NCBI GenBank assembly: GCA_016648135.1
Contig: JADDOH010004017.1
Span: 1-64,000 of the forward strand
Length of the DNA stretch: 64,000 nt
Reading direction: 5' to 3'
Source of the DNA: Agrypnia vestita
Taxonomy: Eukaryota; Arthropoda; Insecta; Trichoptera; Phryganeidae
Below are positions 23,401 to 33,878 of the stretch, piece after piece; position 1 is the stretch's first letter, and each line of letters opens with the position of its first letter. The translations under genes and the position numbers were made by a program. The notes under the pieces were generated by a model. It was not told the DNA's origin and searched no databases. It worked only from the letters and a program-made list of their open reading frames with translations.

Positions 23401-26400
23401 AGAATCGGATGCTTTCTAGCTCAATTCTAGTTTTCTAGTTCTAGTAAGCTAGTGTTCAAGTTAATGTGTAAAGAGTTTAATTTACTTTTCGATGTTCGCC
23501 GGGCAAATAATTACATTAGTAAACCATCACGGGGCGTGAAAAGTTAACATATATAATCTAAATTACTTACTCGACATTCTGTGGTCGTGCAACGGCCGCT
23601 GTCACCAATATAATATTGCAGGTTATCTGGAAAATACATAGAATATTTAAAAGATAATATACAAAAATCATTAATAAATAATTTAGAAGGAAAATATACA
23701 TTATCACATCTACACACACCCACACAATATTTATATTTATCGACATGTAAATGAGTGCTTAGGGTGAAGAGTTCATAAAGCAGACCTGTTTGAGTGTTTA
23801 ATTTATTCAAAAACATCTCGAACAACAACGGTCCTTTTCATTAGACTGTGGAGTATGGAAATGTCGTATAAAAATAGAACTATATTTTCAGAAGAATTTT
23901 TCTTCTATACAAAATATATAGTCATGAACTTTCGTAAATTTCTCGGTACACGGTCTGGTTCCAATACGTTTGAATTAAAAATTACTACGAGCTTGCAAAT
24001 TGTGAAACAATTATGAAAATATCAAATCAAATAATCTTATAAAGTAAAATATAGGGGTGAATAAGTCGAGCTTTATAACAAGAATAAGTTTTGGCTCGAT
24101 GAGACTCAGTTTGAAATTTTTTAAATACGTTTTGATTTTACTTACTAGGGGATTTAATTAAGCGACAATAAATACTTTAACAACATTATACACACTTCCA
24201 CTGTGTTCTAGTACCCCCGTATGAAGAAGAAATTTAGTTCATCTCTGTACAATTGTATACTATTTGGTACAGATGTATTTATTATCATTTGAGCGGTTCG
24301 TTTCTTTCATTTGATAATATAACGTTATCATTTTTTTAACTTAAAGCCATGTATTCACTAGGGGACAAATCGCGAAACATTCCGCTCGACATGTCGCATC
24401 AACATCTACGCTCATGTTTCGGGGACAATGACGCGGTCAATTGACGTGCACACACCGGGACTCGCATATCTTGTCGCGGAAATGTCATCCGATGAGGTTA
24501 TGGATGACAGCTGCGGTATCTCATTTGGCGAAAACGGGGTTCCGCGCAATTCGAAATGTTTTTTTGGGTCGTAATTTCAAATTAACGAGGTTTTACTGTA
24601 GTAAATTGAATATTATTAAAAACAAGGTCCTTTTTGCAAATAATTATTGTTTTCCAGACGTCGCGGAAATATATCGCCCTATGAGGTTATGATGATAGCC
24701 GCGTATCTGTTTATGTTAATGAGTTTATCGAAAAGTAAGAGGAGAAAAAAGAGGGGAATGCGAAATTATTTACTGCAAAGAGAAAGAAGGACGGACATTC
24801 TATGCGATCTTCGATCGATACAGCTCGATGAGTTCGAGAACGATTTCGTTTCCCCGCATTGTCATCTTGACAGATACAGCGCATGCGTATTCACTTGTAA
24901 ACATACCACGTGGTACTGACGCTCCGCGGAATGTTGCAGTGAGTACGCTCGGGTACCGTGCGCATGGCAACGTTGCCACGGCACGTAGAAATGCCGCGCT
25001 ATGTTGTGCGCGAGGTCGCGGAACAGTGCACGACGTTGCAACGTCACGTAGACTCTATGCCGCGCGTGCTATTGAGGGACAATTTGTCCCCTAGTGAATA
25101 CATGGCTTAAGTGTTTCTTTATTTTCTTATCAGTCGTAGGTACTTTACTTTGTGTCTGTGCTCACATAGGTACCTGTGAAAAGAAAAATCTGGGTTGAAT
25201 CTGGCTAAATTTACGAGCAGTTATCGTTATTTATTAATTCTGATTGATGCAACGCACGTATACCTAAGGTTTAGCAAATAATATTGATGCATTGCATTGT
25301 TGCAACGCACGTATAAAGTTTAGCAAATAACGATTCGATTTCCGAACATATTGCTTGTGAAAAAATGTCTCGGCTGTCGAACGCTCGCTCGGTACTCGAA
25401 CAATTAACGGTTGCTGGTGCAAGGAAATGCGTGGAAATGGGGAGTTTTGCAAAGTTTTGTGGAAAACTTTATCCTGGCGAAACTATAGCAAACCTCATTG
25501 GACAGGTTTTTATTGAGGTAGAAAAGAGAACGAACATAATGACAGTCTCGTTTTTAAGCGAGGCGACTCCTCTTCCCAATATTTCTCCTACTCTTTACCT
25601 ACTACTTATGCCATCAGCCCTTCTCGGGAGAAATAATTTGCAATTATATTATTGTTTTGTTTTCTTGCGTTGCTGCGCTATATCTCTGTCTCTGGGAGTC
25701 CGGAACAAATTAATCCAATCTACATTACAACGAACAGCCTTGTGGAATGAGTTAAGTTTGAAATTTGAGGTTCCTACCTGTATATATATATGTATAAAGT
25801 ATGGAAAGGTCCCCATAAGAGTAGCTTATTGGTCTTGTGGTTAGAACACTCGCCTCGTGATCCAAAGGTCGCGGGTTCGAACTTCACTCCAGTCTAGCAA
25901 GTTAGTCGTATTTTCATAGCACAAGCGTTTAGCTTAGTTTGAAAATAGTAAGAATATTGAAGTGACACGTATTATGTGTTCGCATCTCTATTTAATATAT
26001 ATATATATAAACGTTTAACAATTAAATATATAAACAAAAACAATGTACCTAGGCGTAATAAATTATGTGAACGATTAGTTGAAAAACTTGTTTAACATAT
26101 GAAAAAAATATATTGAATCAGTGTGATATTAGAAGAAAATAATAATGTTATTATTAACTCATTTAAGTAGATTTCAAAACATATTTATTTATTGAAATGT
26201 ATCATGCTTCATGATAATGCACATTATATGTGTATATTATAAATTTAAGTTAATAATAAATTATAACATTTTATATACTTTTAATACCCTTTGCTTGATT
26301 TATTTTTAAGACTACGAGCATGAGCTTATTATTGAATATTACATTCGTAAGTCAACAAAATCCGTGTAATTCAATGAACGCATCATTAAAGGAGCCTGGT

Positions 26401-29400
26401 CAATCTAATATCTGTATTCTCAACGGCTTGGTGTATTTTAATATTAACCTGTGTATCTTATTCATATATACCTATATATTTTATCTCGTTTTCACTACAA
26501 CCCCTTGTTGTAGTGAAAACGAGATAAAATTATGAAGTCTGCCGAAGTCTTTATAATTTGTATCCTCACTCAATGCAGACATATTGAGGATAACACATTT
26601 TAAAAAGTGCTTTTAAAAAGCTTTCAAGGGTTTTTTAATTTATATAAATTTGAATCCTTCGTGGAGTATGGTTGTTACTATAGTCAGAGGAATGCATTAC
26701 GTTTCTGTTTCACCGCGGGCTATTTCTTAATTTGTTAGAAAACCGTTGATAATATATGCACATATATTATTTTTATTAATACCTGGGTATGAAAAGTAAC
26801 CCGGCGACATTCTTTGTTTTAACATAAAACATGTTTTTTCGGAGAATTTCCGTGAAAAATGTGTCACGAAACTGTGGGAGATTCGCGGATGAGGATATAA
26901 TATAATATTATGTAAACAATGCTAGGGGTATTCAGTATCTTTTCAGATACCAACCAAGAAGGAAGAAAGTATGATTCATGTACATACTTATGTATAACAA
27001 ATTATATTACAACCATATTTGTGCTTTGTGTGCTTGTTATCATATTTTTGAACGCCTAAATAATAAACTACTGTTCTAAAAGTCAGAATATCTGCCATTA
27101 AAAACAAATTTCAGGCATTCCACTTCAATTACTCAGGCTATTCGGCTTATTTTGAATCCAGATATTAAATATTTGTTTTTTGCACAAACTCAGGACTTCT
27201 AGATCTAATAGGTTCAGTTGTGATTTGGAGCTCTTAACGTCGCTAGCAACAAACATTCAGGATACGTGATGAGTCACTCATTCATATTTTGTCGATACAT
27301 TGTGTATGGAAAGTAGGGATGGGTCGTCCACGTCCGTCCATCGACGAGACGATCAACTAGTTGAATTCGTCAACTAGTTGATCTATTTTCAACTTTATAG
27401 ATAAAAAAATAAATCTATTATAATTTTGTTTACACCACTTTTTATTGATTTTTTACATGTTTCGGGAACAATGTTCCTTTTCTCAGATTGAGCCTTAAAC
27501 TAAAGTTGACAAATAATACAGTTATATTTATTTATTAATAATGTCACCACAAAGTGAAAGCCTGACTTAACATAACATATAAAAATAATATCTCAAATGT
27601 AAAGTATTTTTAAATTATGTATTTATTTATAAATTTATAGATAATAAATAAACATAAAGGTTTTTATCATTTTATTTAACTTGTATTGAAACGAATGAAT
27701 TTTTCGTAATCGATTTGAGCTAGTGTAGTGATAATCCAACGTTTTCCATAACATAAGTCAGATATATTGAAAAAATTCAAACTTTGGTGTCGCATATCTG
27801 CATAACTATTGATATTAGGTCATGATAGCTTTCGACTCATAATCAAGGCACATGTAATGATATGTACCTAATATATTTTTTTATACACACATTACTGCTT
27901 TGTACTTATTTATATTTTTAATTTTTATACTCATATTTTAATGCTTATACCCAATACTTTCACTGCTTATATATGTAGTTTATATTTATATTTTACTGCT
28001 TACACCTGATATTGTTGTGTATACCTACTTCTTTCTTTATTATATATAGAAAGAAGTATATAAAACAATATGTAAAAGCCTATAATGTGCGTAAACAAAT
28101 AAATAATAAAATATTTCTTTTTACATATAAGCACAAGTAGCGGTTTTACTTTCCCCGAAACTATATTCCTTCGAACTTCTTTAAATTTTAAAAATTAATG
28201 TAATAAAAATAGCCAACGGTTGAGCCGTCGAGCAGCGTCGCGTCGAACCGTAGACAGTTGACCATCGTCCCGATGTTTAGATAGAACGTCCGCGATGTCC
28301 GCATAACGAAATTGATGCGTCAACTAGTTGACGAATTCAACTAGTTGATCGTCTCGTCGATGGACGGACGTGGACGACCCATCCCTAATGGAAAGTATAT
28401 TGAACCAACTGATGCATACTCAATTCAATTGAATTTATTCAACAAATAATATATACTAATATTATAATACTCAGGGTATCTCATATCTAGTAGCAAAAAC
28501 TTTACAGGTGAATTCCTGCCTTAATAATGAGTCGAAAATGTTCAGACAACCATGACCTAATATCAATAGTTATGGAGATATACAGGGTTATTTGGAAAAC
28601 AATAATAACCTCGTAGGACTATATTACTGCCTTGATTATAAATCAAAAATGTTCTAGCTATTATGACCTGATATCAATAGCTATGGAGATATGCGACATG
28701 AAAGTTTGTATTTTTTTTTCAATATTTCTGACTTATTTTTTGTAAAATGTTGGACTATCATTACAGTAACTTATATCGAAGATGAAAAATTCATTCCCTT
28801 TAATACAAGTAAAATAAAAAAAATTAAAATTTTCGAATTCCAATTGGAAAACATTTCAATTGGAAAATTTTCAGGGTTTTTATTATTTTATTTAAACTTG
28901 TATTGAAATGAATTAATCTTTCGTAATCGATATAAGTTACTGTAATGATAGTTCAACGCTTTACAAAAAATAAGTAAAAAATATTGAAAAAAAAAATGCA
29001 AAATTTGATGTCGCATATCTCCATAACTATTAATATTAGGTCATTATTATGACCTAATATTACAATAATATTACAATACGACCTTATATTACGAGCTATT
29101 GCTTGAACAGTTTCGACTCATAATCAAGGCAGGAATGTAGTCCTGCGAGGTTATTAATGTTTTCCTAATAACCCTGTATAATCGATACCTACTCGTGTAA
29201 GTTGCTGTAACGATACTTCAAGTTTTCAACTGACGTTCAACTTTTTGCAAAAATAAGTCGGAAATATTGAATGTAAAGCCAAAATTCCAACAGCTCTCTT
29301 GTAAAATTGTTTTTTTGTGGATTATTCAGTTTATGCAAGGACCGCCGATTTGGTGTCAACTGCTCGGTTACCCAAACAAAATAAACAATATTACAGTTCA

Positions 29401-32400
29401 TCGCGGGGCTGTCAAAACAGGTTGCAAGAGCGATAAGATTAAAAGTGACGATTTTCCATGTCGAAGATGACGTCGCCTTGCACGGAGAGCAAGGTCAGCG
29501 GGGGACGATGACCCGCCGCGGCAGGACTGGTTCAGCAGCCCGGGTGGGCGGCCCTCCGCTCCGCGACACCTGTCACCAGGTACCGTAATGTCAATATGAT
29601 CCGATATACGTCGCCACTAGTTCGGCATGTATCACTTTTGTCTCGCATACATTATCGCGCAAAAAAACACCCAGACACGTGATCGATGCCATGACACCAG
29701 CGCATGGAACCAGGATACGCCGATGCAAATTGAACATTTTTTAAAGGTGTGACTCACTCAGCAAGCCAGAAGTTTTGGCACCTCTTGGACCTCAGGATAA
29801 TTGGCTGCGGTCACTTGTACATCCGTATTCTGAAAATAACAATGTCTGGATCTTTAAGATCTTTATCCCAACACTTAATAGACGATAATAAAAATTAAAA
29901 ATGTCCAGAGCGGATTTTGTAATTCTACGGCTCAAATACACTGTATTAAAAGATGGTATAAGAAAGATTGTTTCTTACAGACGTATTAATTTCTTCATCC
30001 ACAGCGTCCAGATGAAATATCATGGCTAAACTTGTCATGACCGCGTTACCGCGTATTCAAATCTTCCCATCATGACATTTGACAGATAACAATTTACATC
30101 TTTCTCCCTCCCTCTATGTCTATCTCATGTAGAAACTTACAGAAACAAACACCGACGTAAAGCTATGTCTCGTTTTTTTTAAATTTTTATTATCGTCTAT
30201 TAAGTGTTGGGATAAAGATCTTAAAGATCCAGACATTGTTATTTTCAGAATCGGGCCAGTAATACGAGTAAATTCAAGTTGAAATACTTTTTTTTAAGAG
30301 TTGAAACACTTAATCCAAAGTTATCAAAAATACCGGAACCTGCTTGTAGATTTAGAAGGACCAAAATGGTATAATAATTTTCTTTATTAAAAAAGAGTTA
30401 CGGAATACGTGTCACATTAATGTTCTTATCATTGTAAAACTGAGTTTCCTCGAAGGAGGCTTGAACTCCCGACCACTAAAATCGGTTGTATCAACTTCGA
30501 TCATAGTAATCGTAGATTTTTACGAAAACGACTTATTTGATTGGTAAAAAACACAAAAATAACCAAGTGCAAGATGCAACCGGCCCTAATCATTAGACCA
30601 ACAATCACGTTATTACGTACCTAGTAATATCGACGATCCCTACGTGTACTATCAAATCTGAAAAAACTCTATTTTGATTTTATTATCTTAAAGTATTCAA
30701 TTTTCTCGACATTTTTAATAATGTTTGATTTTCCTTTATATTTTCTCTTTTTGAAACGAAACGTTTTTTAACATTGTCCGAAAATATATAGTAAATTGGA
30801 TAGTTAATCAACGATAATAAAACGCAGATTCGATAGTATAGGTACCGTCTACAGCGACCGAACTATACAACTAATATAAATAGTCGTAAAACACTATCGA
30901 AAACAACACTTGTCTGGTTCGATTTGGAAACTTTTACTTTCAATGATTTGTTTACTGGCAAACGCATACGTTCCAAACATTACTGATAAGAGGGACATAT
31001 TTTAATCAAATTTTAAAATGTTAGCCGAAAATAAAGGAATGTCCTTTTGTGTTTTCAAGAAATAACAATTAAATATAAAAAATAGCTCGCGGAAGCTGTG
31101 ACTTAAAAAAATAATTTTTTAATAATTTCTTTCCAATAAAAAACAAAATATTATGGTATCATGGCACTGATAATAAATTGAATCGTGCACATCAAGGATA
31201 TACATACATATATGATTTTATACTTGAAAATATGAACGAAAAAATCAATGTTATAAAAACATTTGTGTAGAAATTTTATCTGTCTATAATAAAGATAATT
31301 ACTTATTTACGTATGTAATAAATGTATGATTTCAAAAATGTTTTTTTTCTGAAACTAGAAATTTTTGTTCATACTCGCAAGTATGAAAAAAATATATGTA
31401 GGTATATAAAAAGAAAAAGAAAAAATATGTAAAAAAAGTACTAAAAAAAATATAAAATACCCTTCTACCTGTGCATAATTTAATTATGTATTCCAAAGGT
31501 AGTGTTTATTACCGGACGATTCACGTTGAGACAAATCGAACCGCGGCCGCCTTGAAATTAGTTGTCCGTTAGGTGGAATGAGTTCTCCTTTAAATTAGCC
31601 AATTCAATTTAAAACGTATGCTATCACAACAGTTAATTGTAATACCGTTTTAATTTGCATCTGAACTTTACCTGACAGCGTATAGACAATTGTGTTTTGG
31701 AGGATAACTCATTCAATAATTCATCCCTTTTTGTAAAAAAATAAATAAAAAGAATAGACAAAAAACGATATAATTTCTGTAGTTACTTCGCGCACTACTG
31801 CTTGAACAACTTTTTGTAAAGTAAATCTGAAATTTTTACTGACGTCTATTTAGAGTATATTTTGTACCTATAATTAATAGCTTCTGCGACTATACATTAA
31901 AGTTATAAATTAGTTATAATCCAAGTTAGAATTGGAAATTACTTAAATGTTAAATTACGAGTATTATGCAATTAAGTGCAATCTAAACGATATTATGACT
32001 GAATTGAAATCACTGTTTTCTTGCAAACGTAAAACACTTGTTACTAATTAACGATATTATGATTAGTGTAATTTTTTTTAATTTTAAATAATTAAATTTC
32101 AACTGGAGGAAAAAACGTAGTATCAAAACGTTGTTTTGATTATAAATATATAGTGCAGTGTTGACAAAATTGGTTTTGGACTAGTAAAGGATAAGTTGGA
32201 TTGTTGATTAGTAAAATAATATTGGAACAAAGAAAGAAAGGTGAGCATCGGTTTATTTTTTTATAATATTATGTCTCAATGTAAAATTATTAATATTTTT
32301 CTAATTTATCAATTAATGTTCACTGTTTTTGTATATTTACGTTATTAAATTAGATTGTCTTATTATTTGTATACTTATGTACATGTAATGACTATCTACG

Positions 32401-32786
32401 ACTGAAAATAATCTCACATCTTCTGTCTTTTCTGTCTTTCAATAGCCAAAGGAATGTATATTTTAGATGACACTGTAAAGCTTTTAAACAAGTACATACT
32501 ATAAATAATGTAAAATATAAACGCTAATCAATTTTAATTTAATGGCATCAAAACAATCAAAAGAATACGTTCACCTCCCGGAAAACTTTAATATCTTTAA
32601 ATGTGTCGTAATAATAAATGGAGAGAAAAAAATATTTAATTGAAATATATTCTATTCACACGGTTCGATATACACATTTAAAACACATAATTTTTATCGT
32701 AATGAGTAATTCTCAGATTTAACTTTTATCAACTTACCGGCTATAAACAAGAAAAGTGCACTTACCATAAACAAATAACTCCCCAT
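20401..32786 (-). CDS. DUF4774-type secreted protein, gene B (three exons)
   Basis: Exon 1 (32786-32766) encodes MGSYLFM and leaves in phase 0 at GTAAGT. Exon 2 (23626-23571) encodes ITCNIILVTAAVARPQNV plus two bases and leaves at GA|GTAAGT. Exon 3 (21991-20401) enters in phase 2, and all phases match. The product is about 555 residues. Residues 1-20 or so form a signal peptide, with likely cleavage after AVA and before RPQ. The middle is basic, S/N/P-rich and probably disordered. The C-terminal part has the repeated pattern AIVGPQGVATA, TAIVGPDGVAY, GIAIVGPG characteristic of DUF4774, then a tail ending PQPKEETFLL. Function of the family is unknown; a secreted extracellular or cuticle-associated role is only inferred. 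The two introns total about 10.7 kb and hold a Harbinger derivative, a SINE, a hAT element and foldbacks. Joining of exon 1 to exon 2 is inferred from phase and signal-peptide logic, not proven. Confidence 0.8.
21992..23570. other. Intron 2 of gene B
   Basis: AT-rich intronic DNA between exons 2 and 3 of gene B. No repeat boundary, open frame or RNA gene is supported. Confidence 0.6.
23571..23626 (-). CDS. Signal-peptide exon of gene B (possibly shared)
   Basis: A 56-bp exon with acceptor TTTCCAG and donor GTAAGT, encoding a hydrophobic stretch (NIILVTAAVA) followed by RPQNV. It starts in phase 0 and ends in phase 2, which fits the acceptors of blocks B, C and D equally. A short exon carrying the hydrophobic core of a signal peptide, separate from the start codon, is common in insect secreted-protein genes. 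Confidence 0.75.
24345..25107 (+). mobile_element. Harbinger-type deletion derivative, copy a
   Basis: A 763-bp element with inverted ends AGCCATGTATTCACTAGGGG and TAA duplicated on both sides. Internally it keeps a lysine/arginine-rich stretch (SLSKSKRRKKRGMRNYLLQR, then DLRSIQLDEFENDF) that resembles the N-terminus of HARBI1-like nucleases. The DDE catalytic part is missing. Three further copies in opposite orientation lie at 39.4, 52.1 and 54.2 kb. TWA target sites plus this remnant support PIF/Harbinger. Confidence 0.8.
25108..25822. other. Intron DNA with an unrecognised open frame
   Basis: A 159-codon plus-strand frame (25365-25844) starts MSRLSNARSVLEQL and runs into the tRNA-like head of the neighbouring SINE. 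I recognise no domain and its 3' end is repeat-derived, so it is doubtful as a gene. A tandem duplication containing GCAACGCACGTATA and GTTTAGCAAATAA is at about 25250-25330. Confidence 0.35.
25823..25993 (+). mobile_element. tRNA-derived SINE, copy 2 (best preserved)
   Basis: The tRNA-like head has good pol III boxes: CTTGTGGTTAGAACACTCGC (A-box region) and GGTCGCGGGTTCGAACTTC (B box). It is followed by the family body ATTTTCATAGCACAAGCGTT and the tail GTGACACGTATTATGTG, then a TA run. The head does not fold into a complete functional tRNA. Confidence 0.8.
25994..27305. other. Intron DNA without a gene
   Basis: AT-rich DNA of gene B intron 1. The perfect hairpin at 26478-26530 is listed separately. 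Nothing else recognised. Confidence 0.5.
26478..26530. other. Perfect 23-bp hairpin
   Basis: The arm ATTTTATCTCGTTTTCACTA continuing CAA is exactly complementary to the arm 26508-26530, with a 7-nt loop (CCCCTTG). No target duplication or transposon ends are seen. It could be a foldback relic or a small-RNA precursor. Confidence 0.6.
27314..28387. mobile_element. hAT-type element with ~65-bp terminal inverted repeats
   Basis: The ends TAGGGATGGGTCGTCCACGT continue for about 65 bp as near-perfect inverted repeats, with CTAGTTGA/TCAACTAG units inside. An exact 8-bp duplication ATGGAAAG flanks both sides, diagnostic of hAT. There is no transposase. A degenerate hammerhead-like core (27459-27486) and a piece of another repeat family (about 27700-27850) lie inside. 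Confidence 0.85.
27459..27486 (-). ncRNA. Degenerate hammerhead-like core
   Basis: Minus strand reads CTGAGAA, stem II GGAAC-ATT-GTTCC, then CGAAAC. The invariant G of CUGANGA is replaced by A, so it should be inactive. It resembles the motif at 4025-4053. Confidence 0.3.
28581..29178. repeat. Foldback element with ~290-bp arms
   Basis: The left arm starts TACAGGGTTATTTGGAAAAC and the right arm ends with its complement TAATAACCCTGTA. Between them both arms carry, in opposite directions, CTTGATTATAAATCAAAAAT-like, GGAGATATGCGACAT and ATGTTGGACTATCATTACAG segments. Related single-arm pieces occur at 27.7, 36.6, 40.6 and 55.9 kb. Confidence 0.7.
29391..29590. other. GC-rich exon-like stretch of unknown strand
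   Basis: A conspicuous GC-rich island inside AT-rich intron DNA. On the plus strand an open frame runs from an AATATTACAG acceptor-like site to CACCAG|GTACCG. On the minus strand a frame from GGTGACAG reads VSRSGGPPTRAAEPVLPRRV and then stops. Neither has a recognisable domain. It could be an extra exon of the DUF4774 locus or an unrelated gene. Confidence 0.35.
29827..30251. mobile_element. Foldback/MITE with ~70-bp inverted ends
   Basis: The left arm ATTCTGAAAATAACAATGTC continues for about 70 bp and is exactly mirrored at the right end (GACATTGTTATTTTCAGAAT). There is no coding capacity and the target duplication is not clear. Its left boundary coincides with a sequence that reads as a splice acceptor on the minus strand. 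Confidence 0.7.
30378..30620 (-). mobile_element. SINE relic interrupted by a Tourist-like MITE
   Basis: Minus-strand SINE pieces GGTCGGGAGTTCAAGCCTCC (B-box region) and, on the other side of the MITE, TTGGTCTAATGATTA (A-box region) would be contiguous without the insert at 30480-30586. The tail GTGTCACATTAATGTTCTTA lies at 30396-30420. Strongly diverged. Confidence 0.55.
30480..30586. mobile_element. Tourist-like MITE, diverged copy
   Basis: A 107-bp element with ends AATCGGTTGTATCAACTTCG and GATGCAACCGGCCC and flanking TAA on each side. It shares TAGATTTTTACGAAAACG with the copies at 14.7, 43.9 and 62.7 kb. Inserted in a SINE head. Confidence 0.6.
30621..32731. other. Intron 1 of gene B, unannotated part
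   Basis: AT-rich DNA with poly-A/T runs. I found no further repeat boundary or exon. Confidence 0.5.
32738..32786 (-). CDS. Start exon of gene B with two alternative donors
   Basis: After ATG at 32786-32784 the first donor is ATG|GTAAGT (exon end 32766, phase 0). Reading on through it stays open to a second donor G|GTAAGT at 32738, phase 1. The short form encodes MGSYLFM. The long form encodes MGSYLFMVSALFLFIAG, which looks like a nearly complete signal peptide. Only the short form fits exon 23571-23626. A downstream exon for the long form (needing phase 1) was not found. Confidence 0.55.
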
Positions 32787-32940
32787 CTTGGTGATTTACG
32801 ACGACGATATCGGAGAAGATCGGGTGATGAGACGTACCCAACTCGTCCGTTCCTCGTAAAGTGTTACTGCTGAGGCAGAAGACGCTAGCGAACTGAGTCG
32901 ACGAATTACCCATGATCCGTTTTTAAAATTCGCGCCCGAT
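32787..32940 (-). promoter_or_regulatory. 5' UTR and probable promoter of gene B
   Basis: A GC-richer segment upstream of the ATG. TCAGTT, a match to the arthropod initiator TCAGTY, is on the minus strand at 32891-32896, about 105 nt before the ATG. A second ATG further upstream (32911-32913) opens a frame that could act as an upstream ORF. Transcription start inferred only. Confidence 0.45.
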
Positions 32941-33444
32941 CGACTTAGGAGGGGCGTTTTTCTCGGCGGAATAGTTTATTTCGTAAATAGTTCGCATTAC
33001 ACCATTTTGTACACCGCCAAAATTACTAACCGGGGCCGAATCGATCGTGTCTTCCGAGACGTGGCGGCCATTAGTCACCAGGCCCAGTGGCCCGATGGGA
33101 TGCCTACTTACCAAAACTATGTGAATCAAATAACTCGCGTAAAAGGAAAAGTGAAAAAGGACCTCACTGGGTTATCGCGGGTTCAGTTGCGGACTCATCA
33201 AACATTTCGCAGGAAGTATTGCTCTTGTCTTACCAATAAATAAAAAATTCATTCGTAATACCTGTTATCTTTTTTATAAAATAATGTAAAGATACTTGTA
33301 ATGTAATGTAAATATACTTGTATATACATGTAAATATGCTTCCTATAATTAAAAGAAAAATAATATATTTAAAAAATAACACACTTTTATAAAAAATTAC
33401 TGCAAAGAAGTAAGTTCTTAACTCTCGAAACTTAGTCGGGGTTT

Positions 33445-33878
33445 TGTTACCAATGTTAAAGTTGCATCAATTTTGTTAATTTTTTTTCCCCTAGCGTAAC
33501 AAAGGGCCCTGATCATGATGTACCTAAAATTTTGTCGCAAGTAAGTTTAAAAGCCGTTATTCAAATTTAAAAATCGTAATGATTTCCTTAGTAAGTTTGA
33601 CAGATCAGCCATTTTATCTATACTATACGCGAACTATAGACAATTATTCAATGATTAAAAATGGAAAAGGCTGATTTTCTATGAATAAAACAGCAAAAAC
33701 ATATAGTTTGTATGGGCATCTATGGCGTGAAGTGTCAAAAATGTGTCATTTTTAAACATAAAATAACTGCTTTTAAACTTGCTTGCAACAAAATTTTACA
33801 TCATTTATGTAATCAGGACCCTTTATTGCGCTAAGAAAAAATAATTAACAAATTGATGCAACTTTAACATTGATAACA
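33445..33878. mobile_element. MITE with ~100-bp inverted arms
   Basis: The left arm begins TGTTACCAATGTTAAAGTTG and the right arm is its complement (CAACTTTAACATTGATAACA). The arms share TTGCATCAATTTTGTTAATT, AGGGCCCTGAT and AAAATTTTGT segments. There is no open frame, and the target duplication is uncertain. Confidence 0.7.

Noticed and set aside
24828..25094. An 88-codon open frame present in all four Harbinger copies
   Set aside because: Its persistence is explained by the recent spread of near-identical copies. It covers the element's terminal repeat and shows no domain; it is not a host gene.
25823..25900. tRNA gene candidate (A and B boxes)
   Set aside because: The cloverleaf is incomplete, and the unit continues into a repeated non-tRNA body found at several other sites; it is a SINE head.
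29757..29831. Coding exon between a TTTTCAG acceptor and a GTGAGT donor
   Set aside because: All three frames contain a stop before the donor, and the acceptor is at a foldback boundary; kept only as a possible cryptic exon.
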